Below, piece by piece: positions 1 through 6,810 of a stretch of DNA of 29,863 nucleotides (its first letter is position 1; every line of letters starts with the position of its first letter). Position numbers and translations under genes: made by a program. Under the pieces are notes generated by a model. It searched no databases and had not been told where the DNA came from. It saw only the letters and a list, made by a program, of their open reading frames with translations. Origin of the DNA: CAZZKF01 sp964654995 (lineage in GTDB: Bacteria > Pseudomonadota > Alphaproteobacteria > CAZZKF01); contig CAZZKF010000028.1 in NCBI GenBank assembly GCA_964654995.1, forward strand, positions 1 to 29,863. Reading direction: 5' to 3'.

Positions 1-521
1 CCCGCATCTGCGGCCCGCGCCTTTCCACGGTGCGTGTCATCATGCTGATGGTTGATGAACAGCCCGTGATTCACAGCGCCGTCTGGAAAGTGCCGGTCGG
101 AGACAACATGACCGACAATTTCGCCCATGGCGAGCCGGGCAATCTTCTCGGCCATGCGGACGCCACGAGCGGTCGCATCGTCCGCGTGGTTCGCGGCACC
201 GGCTTTGAGTGCCAGATCGCCACCACACATCCGGATACCGGCGTATCCTTGACCGAGATCTCGCTGCCCTGCTGGCAGGACCTCATCGACCTTTGCACAA
301 TTGCTGCACGGGCTTTGCCGGGACTGGGATTTCAGCACTGGGACCTGGCGTTCTGTCCGTCGGGTCCGGTGATGCTTGAAGTCAATGTCGAGGGTGCAGT
401 GGACCTCCATCAACTGGCCGCGCTGGCAGGCGCGCTGACCCCGGTGCTGCGCAATGCCATGGCAAACCGGCATGCGCAGGAGCTCATCCAAAGGCACGCC
501 GAACAGGGCGCTCGCTCTTGA
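1..521 (+). CDS. Sugar-transfer-associated ATP-grasp protein, C-terminal part (5' truncated)
   Basis: The reading frame is open from the left edge (first whole codon at 3) and ends with TGA at 521, so this is only the C-terminal ~172 residues. The visible part runs from a short STVRVIM segment through a PVGDNMTDNF motif to a closing HWDLAF...MLEVNVEG segment. In ATP-grasp enzymes this last segment carries the metal-binding Glu and Asn (ExN) of the active site. The pattern matches my memory of the sugar-transfer-associated ATP-grasp family (ATPgrasp_ST), found in surface polysaccharide clusters and predicted to ligate a carboxylate to an amine. An internal GTG at 30 is probably not the true start, because homology-like sequence continues upstream of it. 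It converges on the PP-loop gene with about 29 bases between the stops. The family call is fairly confident; the substrate is unknown. Confidence 0.78.
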   Translation, partial: RICGPRLSTVRVIMLMVDEQPVIHSAVWKVPVGDNMTDNFAHGEPGNLLGHADATSGRIVRVVRGTGFECQIATTHPDTGVSLTEISLPCWQDLIDLCTIAARALPGLGFQHWDLAFCPSGPVMLEVNVEGAVDLHQLAALAGALTPVLRNAMANRHAQELIQRHAEQGARS

Positions 522-526
522 ACCAT

Positions 527-545
527 CCGGGATCGCAGACCCCGG
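527..545. terminator. Small hairpin between convergent genes
   Basis: CCGGG (527-531) and CCCGG (541-545) are reverse complements around a 9-base loop. They sit within the short gap between two convergent stop codons. The stem is only 5 bp and no T-run follows on either strand, so a bidirectional terminator role is a guess from position. Confidence 0.25.
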
Positions 546-550
546 CAGGA

Positions 551-1795
551 TTATCGGCCGTGGGTCAGGTCTCTCAATCCGGCGTTCAGAAAAGCCCGAT
601 CAAATCGCTTGATGTTTTCACGCGGATTCAGAGCCCATTTTGTCCTGAGTTTCCAGATCTTCCGCGACAAAACCGCAGCGAGATCATTACGCCCGACCTG
701 GCGGAGTTCTCTGGCAAGCGGCAGGTAGACGTCTCTGAGCCTGTCGATCCGGATATCGAGACTGGATTCGACCATTTCCGGTCTCAACTCGTCATGGGGA
801 AAGGTCTTCGCGTCTCCGAGTTTCCCCGCGCATAGAAGCTCAAGCATTGTGTGCATGCACTTGTCGCACGCGCCGCAATTGAGCCCATCCTCCGGACGCA
901 GAAAGCAAACTCTTAGAGCCTCCAAGGCCGAAGGCCAGTCAGCAATGCACCTTACCCTGTCGATTCGTCCAGTCCGCTCATCGAGGTGATGAACCCGCAA
1001 ACCGCTTCCGCTGAAGCGGGGGTCGAGCAGGGGATGCGTACCCCAGGGCTGCAGGGCGCGAATGACGAAGCTGGATGCGATCATGACATCCGAAATCCCG
1101 CCGGCAAGCAGATGTCCGATGGCTGCTGTGCCACATCCCCCGAAAGCGGTCCGCCAGAAATCGGTATTGGGTTCCAGCCAGCGCAGGTTGGTCGAAGCCG
1201 GAATCAGACTGACAGCCGCTTCTTCCAGTACCGGCCTCATGGTCCCCATCACATATTCGAAATATGACCGCTCCTCTCCCACCAAGGGGTGCGCGCCGAT
1301 GTCGAACCCGTGCACGAAGATCACATCCCGGATGGACATCGGGTGATCGCGCGGAATGTCCAGCCTGTTTCTGCGCAATGTGTAGAGCGAATCGACCCCG
1401 CCCGAGAAAAAGGCGGCGGCGCGCGGGGCCTGCCCGGGTTGTCGATCCGAGGGGCGATCGCCGGCCTCGATCACCGGCAGCCAGCGGTCATCCTTCGGCC
1501 GGCCCCAGTCGTACCAGTACCAATTCACCAGATAGGCCATGGCCGTATACAGGTTCTGCTTCAGCCAGGGACAGACCGCGCCATCGACATGGATGCGGCG
1601 TTCGCCATGGCACAAGGCCGGCGCGACCGCCGCCACCACGAAGGGGTGCATGTTTTCAGGGATCAGATAGCTGGAATCGGCCTCGACCTCGAAATAGATC
1701 TCATCCGGGTCGCGCTGGCGTTCCTCCCAGACGATGGTGGCCGTCAGGCGATGCCTGTCGCCGCTGTGCTCTTCCCGGAGATTTTCGATTCTCAT
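551..1795 (-). CDS. Enlarged QueC-like PP-loop ATPase of the EPS locus
   Basis: This 414-residue protein contains a PP-loop nucleotide-binding motif, SGGVDS, at residues 131-136, the signature of N-type ATP pyrophosphatases that adenylate a carbonyl group. Four cysteines at about 297, 307, 310 and 313 are spaced C-x9-C-x2-C-x2-C (ending CGACDKC). This is the spacing of the zinc site in QueC, 7-cyano-7-deazaguanine synthase. QueC is about 230 residues; here an additional ~125-residue N-terminal region precedes the PP-loop and about 100 residues follow the cysteines. I chose the ATG at 1795, which has an AGGCGG stretch just upstream; a TTG at 1834 would add 13 residues. It faces an ATP-grasp gene and is divergent from the exosortase-type ACP/hydrolase genes. 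This suggests ATP-dependent amidation or a related modification of a polysaccharide precursor, but the reaction is inferred. It is unlikely to be the housekeeping QueC. Confidence 0.82.
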   Translation of the reverse strand: MRIENLREEHSGDRHRLTATIVWEERQRDPDEIYFEVEADSSYLIPENMHPFVVAAVAPALCHGERRIHVDGAVCPWLKQNLYTAMAYLVNWYWYDWGRPKDDRWLPVIEAGDRPSDRQPGQAPRAAAFFSGGVDSLYTLRRNRLDIPRDHPMSIRDVIFVHGFDIGAHPLVGEERSYFEYVMGTMRPVLEEAAVSLIPASTNLRWLEPNTDFWRTAFGGCGTAAIGHLLAGGISDVMIASSFVIRALQPWGTHPLLDPRFSGSGLRVHHLDERTGRIDRVRCIADWPSALEALRVCFLRPEDGLNCGACDKCMHTMLELLCAGKLGDAKTFPHDELRPEMVESSLDIRIDRLRDVYLPLARELRQVGRNDLAAVLSRKIWKLRTKWALNPRENIKRFDRAFLNAGLRDLTHGR

Positions 1796-2153
1796 AGCCG
1801 CCTGACCATCCCAAGCCGGTTGCCCGCGCCCCAACCTTTAACCGGAGCGGCTACAGGCATATCGCCACTTTCCCACCAAAAAAGCCATAGCGCGTGTGGA
1901 TTAAGGGGGGCTTAAAAATTCCCCGTCGCGTGACGCCGTATCGGCCGCACCGAGCCAAGCTCCGCAACCCTCTGTCTCGAGGCCAGTTTTTCAGGGTTTT
2001 TTCACGAAGGCAAATCTAGTATGAAGGCTCGGCTTCGGGCGGCGGCAACCGCCGTTCCGATTGTTCGGGGCCGGCATTTGTGGCGGCCCGCCGAGCCGGG
2101 ACCGGAAACCGGTGGTGGCCGGGGGACAGCAAGGGAAGCGGAATCGGACGCCC
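1796..2153. other. Divergent intergenic region
   Basis: This 358-base gap separates the minus-strand PP-loop gene from the plus-strand acyl carrier protein gene and should hold both promoters. It contains a locally AT-rich part (about 1870-2022) with T-runs near 1986-2001, and GC-rich leader sequence after that. CGGCGG/CCGCCG (2040-2054, 3-base loop) could form a small hairpin. I could not identify a convincing -35/-10 pair or any credible small gene. Confidence 0.45.
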
Positions 2154-2405
2154 ATGTCGTTGCTGGACGAATTGTGCACGATCATCGGCGAGACCCTGCA
2201 GCTCGGCGCGCGGGCACAGACATTGTCTGCGTCAACGCCGCTGCTCGGCAATATCCCGGAGCTCGATTCGATGGCGGTGGTGAACCTGATCACCACCATC
2301 GAGGAGCGCTTCGACATCTATATCGAGGACGACGAGATCAGCGCCGAGACCTTCGAGACCGTCGGGACCCTTCACGATTTTATCGACTCCAAGCTCGCGG
2401 CCTGA
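2154..2405 (+). CDS. Acyl carrier protein, exosortase A locus type
   Basis: This 83-residue protein has the acyl carrier fold pattern, with the phosphopantetheine attachment motif LDSM placing the modified serine at residue 39. The segment after it (EERFDIYIEDDEI) is acidic helix II/III sequence typical of carrier proteins. It is not the fatty-acid AcpP, whose motif is DSLD. Stand-alone carrier proteins like this sit beside an acyl-CoA ligase, a PLP decarboxylase and two hydrolases in exosortase A polysaccharide loci; here only the hydrolases follow. I chose ATG 2154, with a purine-rich AAGGGAAGCGG upstream although its spacing is long. Frame-open sequence back to 2061 looks like non-coding leader. 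The hydrolase 2 gene begins 22 bases downstream, so cotranscription is likely. Confidence 0.85.
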   Translation: MSLLDELCTIIGETLQLGARAQTLSASTPLLGNIPELDSMAVVNLITTIEERFDIYIEDDEISAETFETVGTLHDFIDSKLAA

Positions 2406-2427
2406 CCGCGCCGCGCCCGAGAATGCG

Positions 2428-3249
2428 GTGAAACCGGTCTTCATTCCCAGCAGCCAGGGCCGGATCTTCGGTCTCTATCACCCGCCACAGGCGGATGCGC
2501 CGGACCACGGCGATCTGATTTTCGTGCCCCCTTTCGCCGAAGAGCTCAACCGCTCGCGCCACGTCGTCGCCACCCAGGCCCGCGATCTCGCCGCCCGGGG
2601 GTGCGGGGTGCTGATCCTCGATCTGTTCGGCACCGGCGACAGCGACGGCGATTTCGCCGATGGCCGCTGGGATATCTGGCTGGACGACATCGCCGCCGGC
2701 GCCCGCTGGCTGCGTGCGCAGGGACGCGATCGCATCGGCCTGTGGGGCCTGCGCCTCGGCGCCACCCTGGCCGTGGCCGCCGCCGGGACGATCGCGGGAG
2801 CGTGCACGCGCCTGGTTCTGTGGCAACCGGTCACCGATGGCCGCGTTTTTCTGACCCAGTTCCTGCGCATCAAGATCGCCGCCGACATGGCCCGTGGCCA
2901 GCCGGGTCCGACAACCAGCGACCTGCGCGCCGCCCTGGAGGCAGGTGAGACCATCGAAGTGGCGGGCTATGACCTGGGCCCCGATCTTGCGCAGGCCATC
3001 GATGCCCTGCGCTTGGCCGAACTGACGCCGCCGCCCGGCTGCCCGGTGGCCTGGTTCGAACTGGTGACAAGCGACGAGACGCCGCTGTCTCGCGGCGCTG
3101 CCCGGGTGATCGAGACCTGGCGCCAGGCCGGCCATGAGGTGACAGCACAAACGGTTGTGGACGCCGCCTTCTGGACCTTTCTGGAGCGCGAATGGGCGCC
3201 GCGCCTGGTGGCCGCCACCACCGTCAAGATCTGCGGGGCGGGCACATGA
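2428..3249 (+). CDS. Exosortase A system-associated hydrolase 2 (alpha/beta fold, nucleophile missing)
   Basis: A 273-residue alpha/beta-hydrolase-fold protein starting at GTG 2428. The opening pattern VPPFAEELNRSRHV followed by LDLFGTGDSDGDF is characteristic of the exosortase A-associated hydrolase 2 family (TIGR03101 as I recall it), which occurs with hydrolase 1. The nucleophile elbow, normally G-x-S-x-G, reads G-L-R-L-G at residues 107-111, so arginine replaces the serine. No His in the usual C-terminal position is evident (the region reads AFWTFLE). The protein is therefore unlikely to work as a classical serine hydrolase. It may bind an acyl or thioester group or act with hydrolase 1. 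Its stop overlaps the next gene's start as ATGA, indicating translational coupling. The family call is confident; the function is unknown. Confidence 0.88.
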   Translation: MKPVFIPSSQGRIFGLYHPPQADAPDHGDLIFVPPFAEELNRSRHVVATQARDLAARGCGVLILDLFGTGDSDGDFADGRWDIWLDDIAAGARWLRAQGRDRIGLWGLRLGATLAVAAAGTIAGACTRLVLWQPVTDGRVFLTQFLRIKIAADMARGQPGPTTSDLRAALEAGETIEVAGYDLGPDLAQAIDALRLAELTPPPGCPVAWFELVTSDETPLSRGAARVIETWRQAGHEVTAQTVVDAAFWTFLEREWAPRLVAATTVKICGAGT

Positions 3250-4097
3250 GCGCCCGCGAGCATGCCATCGTCTTCGACTGCCAGGGCGCAGACCTTCTGG
3301 GCATCGTGCATGAGCCCGAGGCCCCGCGCCCGCGCGGGCTGCTGATCGTCGTCGGCGGGCCGCAGTACCGGATCGGCAGCCATCGCCAGTACCTGCTGCT
3401 GGCCCGCGCGCTGGCTGATAACGGCGTCCCCGTCATGCGCTTCGATTATCGCGGCATCGGCGACAGCGCCGGCTCCTACCCCGGATTCGAGGCGGTGATG
3501 CCGGATGTCGAGGCGGCGATTGCGGCCTTTTTCCGCACCGTTCCCGAGCTTCGCGAGGTGGCCCTGTGGGGCCTGTGCGAAGGTGCTGGCACGGCCTTGT
3601 TCACGGCCGCCAGGGACCCGCGCATCTGGGGGGTGGCGCTGGTCAATCCCTGGGTCCGCACCGAGGCCGGGCTGGCCAAGGCTCATCTGAAGCATTATTA
3701 CGTCCGGCGCCTCCTTGCCCCCGACTTCTGGCGCAAGCTGGTGAGTGGCGGGCTCCATCCCCTGCGGGCCGCCGGCTCGCTGTTCGGCGATCTGCGCACC
3801 GCCTGGCGGGGCGGCAAGGACCGTTCGGATACAGGCGCGGATGTCGGCCGATCGCTGCCCGAGCGCATGGCCGATGCCATGGACGCGTTTGACGGACAGG
3901 TGCTGGTGCTGCTCAGCGGTGATGATCTGACCGCCCGCGAATTTGCCGACATGGCACAGGCCTCACCGCGCTGGCGCCGGCTTCTTGGCGAGCCCCGCGT
4001 CACCCGGCGCGAAATTGCCGGCGCCGACCACACCTTCTCGACCCGGGCCTGGCTCCGGGAGATGGTCGCCGCTACCCGTGAGTGGTTGTCGAGTTAG
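3246..4097 (+). CDS. Exosortase A system-associated hydrolase 1
   Basis: A 283-residue alpha/beta hydrolase with the family signature GGPQYRIGSHRQ (residues 38-49), MRFDYRGIGDS (64-74) and nucleophile elbow G-L-C-E-G (109-113), giving cysteine 111 as nucleophile. D226/D227 and H262 (GADHTFS) are plausible triad partners. This matches the exosortase A-associated hydrolase 1 family (TIGR03100 as I recall it). A cysteine nucleophile suits thioester or acyl-transfer chemistry, in line with the acyl carrier protein two genes upstream. ATG 3246 overlaps the hydrolase 2 stop by four bases. Its own stop codon overlaps the stop of a minus-strand small gene (TTAG at 4094-4097). The natural substrate of this family is not established. 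Confidence 0.9.
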   Translation: MSAREHAIVFDCQGADLLGIVHEPEAPRPRGLLIVVGGPQYRIGSHRQYLLLARALADNGVPVMRFDYRGIGDSAGSYPGFEAVMPDVEAAIAAFFRTVPELREVALWGLCEGAGTALFTAARDPRIWGVALVNPWVRTEAGLAKAHLKHYYVRRLLAPDFWRKLVSGGLHPLRAAGSLFGDLRTAWRGGKDRSDTGADVGRSLPERMADAMDAFDGQVLVLLSGDDLTAREFADMAQASPRWRRLLGEPRVTRREIAGADHTFSTRAWLREMVAATREWLSS

Positions 4098-4261
4098 GAC
4101 GAGTCCCGGCCGGCGGTTCCATGCGCGTGGTGCGTCTCGCCGGGATGAAAGCGCTTGTCGCCGCCCTCGCCATCGTCGTCGTTCTTGATCGACCAGTAGC
4201 AGACGTAAGCGACCAGCCCGCAAAATATGACGAACGCGAGACTGTTGACCAGTTCGACCAT
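4094..4261 (-). CDS. Small single-helix membrane protein, 55 residues, unknown function
   Basis: This short minus-strand frame encodes 55 residues: a start MVELVN, one hydrophobic helix (about residues 7-24), then a charged tail with DDDGEGGDK and a histidine cluster (GETHHAHG). The ribosome binding site is excellent: GGAGGA lies about 8 bases before ATG 4261. Helix-then-hydrophilic-tail organisation is what a small inner-membrane protein would show, with the tail probably cytoplasmic because KNDDD follows the helix. It converges on hydrolase 1 with stop codons overlapping in the four bases TTAG. I do not recognise a family. CcoQ/FixQ-like proteins have similar size and layout, but nothing nearby supports a cytochrome oxidase role. 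Confidence 0.68.
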   Translation of the reverse strand: MVELVNSLAFVIFCGLVAYVCYWSIKNDDDGEGGDKRFHPGETHHAHGTAGRDSS

Positions 4262-4592
4262 CGCTTCGTCCTCCGTTTCGCGGCCCGGGGCACGCCCCGG
4301 TGGCGCCCTCTTCCCGACCGTTCTGCCACGCTGCCGGAAAGATTCGGTTAAGACGCCGGCACCCGAATTCGCCCCTTTCGGCGGGCGCGGTTCCGTGAGA
4401 GACCAAGCATGCGCATATTAGCGCGCCCTGCCAACGGAAATCTTGCTAAAGTCCTTTCATGGAAGGGCCCCGGTCACGGTCGGTTAACGGTCTCAAACTA
4501 AGATCGACGCGCCCTGATGGCGCGCCCCGATCTGGCCGAAGAACGCTGGATCCGGGCGGCCCACTGACGAGACCTGCGCAAGAAAGGCCCTT
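4262..4592. other. Divergent intergenic region upstream of the O-antigen ligase
   Basis: This 331-base gap lies between the divergent small membrane protein gene and the O-antigen ligase gene. It holds the SD of the small gene, an AT-richer part near 4400-4460 that could contain promoters, and a long stem-loop at 4501-4533. No further protein-coding frame with a credible ribosome binding site was seen. Confidence 0.5.
4501..4533 (+). promoter_or_regulatory. Stem-loop in the 5' leader of the O-antigen ligase gene
   Basis: AGATCG (4501-4506) pairs with CGATCT (4528-4533), and CGCGCC (4508-4513) pairs with GGCGCG (4519-4524) around a 5-base loop. One base on the left and three on the right form an internal bulge. 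The 12 pairs lie 60 bases before the ATG at 4593. No U-run follows, so it looks like leader RNA structure or a protein-binding site and not a simple terminator. Its function is unknown. Confidence 0.4.
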
Positions 4593-5894
4593 ATGCGAAG
4601 CCTGCTGGTTCTTCTGATCATTTTCAGCTTCGTGCCGGCGATTCTCGCCAAGCCGCACGTCGGCGTGCTGCTGTGGAGCTGGATTTCCTATATGAATCCG
4701 CACCGGCTGACCTGGGGGGCGGCGTCCAATTTTCCGGTCGCCGACGTGATCGCCGGGGGCACCATTCTGGCGCTGGTGTTTTCGCGCGAGAAAAAAGCCT
4801 TTCTGGGGCATCCGCTCCTGGTTCTCTTGCTGGTTTATGCGATCTGGGTAACGATCACGACGCTTTTCGCGGTGGCGCCCGAATACGCCTGGGGCAAATG
4901 GGAGCGCACCGAAAAGATCCTGCTTTTCGCGTTCATCACCGCCGCCCTGATCACCAGCCGCTCGCGGCTCACGGCGCTGATCTGGGTGACCGTCCTGTCG
5001 CTGGGATACTTCGGGCTCAAGGGCGGTGCCTTCACGATTCTGGGCGGCGGCAAGGCGCATGTGTTCGGCCCACCCGGTTCGTTCATCGCCGACAACAATG
5101 CCCTGGCTCTGGCGCTGATCATGACGCTCCCCCTGATGCGCTTTCTGCATTTGCAGGAGAAACGCAAATATCTGAAATGGGCGCTGGCCGGCTCGATCGT
5201 GCTCACGCTGTTCGCGGTTTTCGGCTCGCAGTCGCGCGGCGCCTTTCTGGCGTTGGCGGCCATGCTGACCTTCATGGCGTTGAAATCGCGGCGGCGCGGC
5301 TTTGCCATTCTGACGCTGATCGTGGCGCTCGGCATCGGCGTCGCCTTCATGCCGGAAACCTGGAAGGAACGGATGACTTCGATCACCCAATATGAAAACG
5401 ACCCGTCCGCCGTAGGCCGCATCGTCATGTGGAAATTTGCCATCGACCTGGCCGCCGATCATCCGATTGTCGGTGGCGGCTTCCTGAGCTTCTACGACGA
5501 AGGCCTGCGCCAGAAATATCTTCCCCCCGAAACCCGGGGCCGCAATGTCCACAGCATCTATTTCGAGGCTTTGGGCGAGCATGGCTACGTCGGGCTGCTG
5601 CTGTTCCTGGCCATCGGCTTCGGCACCTATTTCACTGCCAGCCGCATCGTGCGCGAAACCCGGCGACGACCGGAGCTCCATTGGGCGCGCGATCTGGCCT
5701 CGATGCTGCAGGTCAGCCTGGTCGGCTATGCCGCGGGCGGCGCCTTTCTCAACCTGGGTACCTTCGATCTGTATTATCAGCTGGTGGTTCTGGTGGTCAT
5801 CACCCGCCTGCTGGTCAAGCGGGCCCTGGGGACGGAAGCGTCGGCGCGGGCCTGGCATCCGGCGACCTGGACCCGGGCCGGCGCCCCGAGTTAG
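4593..5894 (+). CDS. O-antigen ligase/polymerase, exosortase A-associated type
   Basis: A 433-residue polytopic inner-membrane protein with roughly ten hydrophobic segments. The N-terminal LWSWISYMNPHRLTWG, central GSQSRGAFLAL and the periplasmic-loop pattern NVHSIYFEALGEHGYVGLLL match the Wzy/WaaL-like family linked to exosortase A loci (TIGR03097 as I recall it). Family members are predicted to join or polymerise lipid-linked glycan repeat units on the periplasmic side. AAGAAAGG lies about 6 bases before ATG 4593, supporting this start. Downstream, the methyltransferase starts 35 bases after its stop, so the two are probably cotranscribed. Whether it polymerises EPS or transfers glycans to another acceptor cannot be decided from sequence. 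Confidence 0.9.
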   Translation: MRSLLVLLIIFSFVPAILAKPHVGVLLWSWISYMNPHRLTWGAASNFPVADVIAGGTILALVFSREKKAFLGHPLLVLLLVYAIWVTITTLFAVAPEYAWGKWERTEKILLFAFITAALITSRSRLTALIWVTVLSLGYFGLKGGAFTILGGGKAHVFGPPGSFIADNNALALALIMTLPLMRFLHLQEKRKYLKWALAGSIVLTLFAVFGSQSRGAFLALAAMLTFMALKSRRRGFAILTLIVALGIGVAFMPETWKERMTSITQYENDPSAVGRIVMWKFAIDLAADHPIVGGGFLSFYDEGLRQKYLPPETRGRNVHSIYFEALGEHGYVGLLLFLAIGFGTYFTASRIVRETRRRPELHWARDLASMLQVSLVGYAAGGAFLNLGTFDLYYQLVVLVVITRLLVKRALGTEASARAWHPATWTRAGAPS

Positions 5895-5929
5895 CGCGCA
5901 TCGTGACAGAACGACCAGGACTCACGGCC

Positions 5930-6781
5930 ATGCCGATATCGCAGCCCCCGGAAGGTTCCGACTGGGATCATTCCTCACACGAGGAATTCGTCGCCTATTA
6001 CGCCAAGCAGAGCGTCAGCGAAGCGACCCGGCGGCGGTTCCGCAATCTGCGCGACCTGATCCTCGATATTCGCAGCAACCAATGCCGCGCATCCGACGAG
6101 CGGCTTACCGTCATCGATGTCGGTTGCGGCGCCGGCACCCTGAGCCAGGAATGGGCGGCCCTGGGTCATTCGGTCATTGGCATCGATGTCAATGCGCCGT
6201 TGATCGAAATTGCCCGCGAGCGGGCGACCGAGGCCGGGCTGGAGATCGACTTTCGGGTGGCCTCGGCGGCCGAGCTCCCGTGCGATGATGCGTCAGCCGA
6301 CATCTGCGTGGTGCCCGAGCTGCTCGAGCACGTGCCCGACTGGCAGGCCTGTCTGGACGAATTCGCGCGCATCCTGCGCCCCGACGGACTTCTCTACCTC
6401 AGCACCACCAATGCCCTGTGCCCCAGGCAACAGGAGTTCAATCTGCCGCTCTACAGCTGGTATCCGGCCCGGCTCAAGCGGCATTACGAGCAGCTCGCCC
6501 GGACAACGCGGCCCGAACTTGCCAATTTCGCCAGATATCCGGCGGTCAACTGGTTCACCTATTACAGCCTGCGCCGGGAGCTGCGGGCCCGGGGCTTCGC
6601 CAAAACCTTCGATCGCTTCGATCTGGCCGCCCGCACCGACAAGGGCGCGGTGCGCAACGGTGTTCTCCGCATCACGCGGTCTCTGCCCCCCTTGCGGATG
6701 ATCGGTCAGATGCTGTCCCCGGGAACTCGAATTCTGGCGATCAAAGGTAACGGTCATGAGCTACCAACAGAATCACGATGA
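5930..6781 (+). CDS. Class I SAM-dependent methyltransferase
   Basis: A 283-residue Rossmann-type methyltransferase. Motif I, VIDVGCGAG, is at residues 61-69, with the acidic residue of motif II in GIDVN (84-88). The post-motif region ICVVPELLEHVPD and LRPDGLLYLSTTN (about 149-161) completes a UbiG/methyltransf_11-like core. The C-terminal third is rich in Arg and Tyr and could recognise a glycan or lipid-linked substrate. I chose ATG 5930, which has AGGA about 10 bases upstream. An in-frame GTG at 5903 lacks a ribosome binding site. Placed just after the O-antigen ligase, it is likely to O-methylate a sugar or a lipid carrier-linked intermediate, but this is inference. Its stop converges on the flippase gene 29 bases away. 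Confidence 0.85.
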   Translation: MPISQPPEGSDWDHSSHEEFVAYYAKQSVSEATRRRFRNLRDLILDIRSNQCRASDERLTVIDVGCGAGTLSQEWAALGHSVIGIDVNAPLIEIARERATEAGLEIDFRVASAAELPCDDASADICVVPELLEHVPDWQACLDEFARILRPDGLLYLSTTNALCPRQQEFNLPLYSWYPARLKRHYEQLARTTRPELANFARYPAVNWFTYYSLRRELRARGFAKTFDRFDLAARTDKGAVRNGVLRITRSLPPLRMIGQMLSPGTRILAIKGNGHELPTESR

Positions 6782-6792
6782 TCAGCCACGCC

Positions 6793-6809
6793 CGAATCAT
6801 CCCGATTCG
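6793..6809. terminator. Hairpin between convergent methyltransferase and flippase genes
   Basis: CGAATC (6793-6798) and GATTCG (6804-6809) form a 6-bp stem with a 5-base loop, exactly within the 29 bases between two convergent stops. No T-run follows on either side. A bidirectional termination role is suggested only by position. Confidence 0.3.
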
Positions 6810-6810
6810 C

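Noticed and set aside
518..835. Plus-strand frame following the ATP-grasp gene
   Set aside because: It is antisense to the PP-loop gene, with no homology-like pattern or ribosome binding site.
2040..2054. CGGCGG/CCGCCG hairpin in the leader of the acyl carrier protein gene
   Set aside because: Six-bp GC arms with a 3-base loop are expected often by chance at this GC content, and there is no other supporting signal.
2021..2431. 136-codon frame overlapping the acyl carrier protein gene
   Set aside because: Arg/Ala-rich alternative frame; the acyl carrier protein frame has the phosphopantetheine motif.
4094..4261. Calling the 55-residue protein a CcoQ/FixQ cytochrome oxidase subunit
   Set aside because: Only size and helix-tail layout agree; there are no oxidase genes nearby and no specific motif.
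4446..5858. Long open frame antisense to the O-antigen ligase
   Set aside because: It is Gln/Arg/Asp-rich low-complexity translation typical of the antisense of a membrane protein gene at high GC, and the sense gene has a clear family match.
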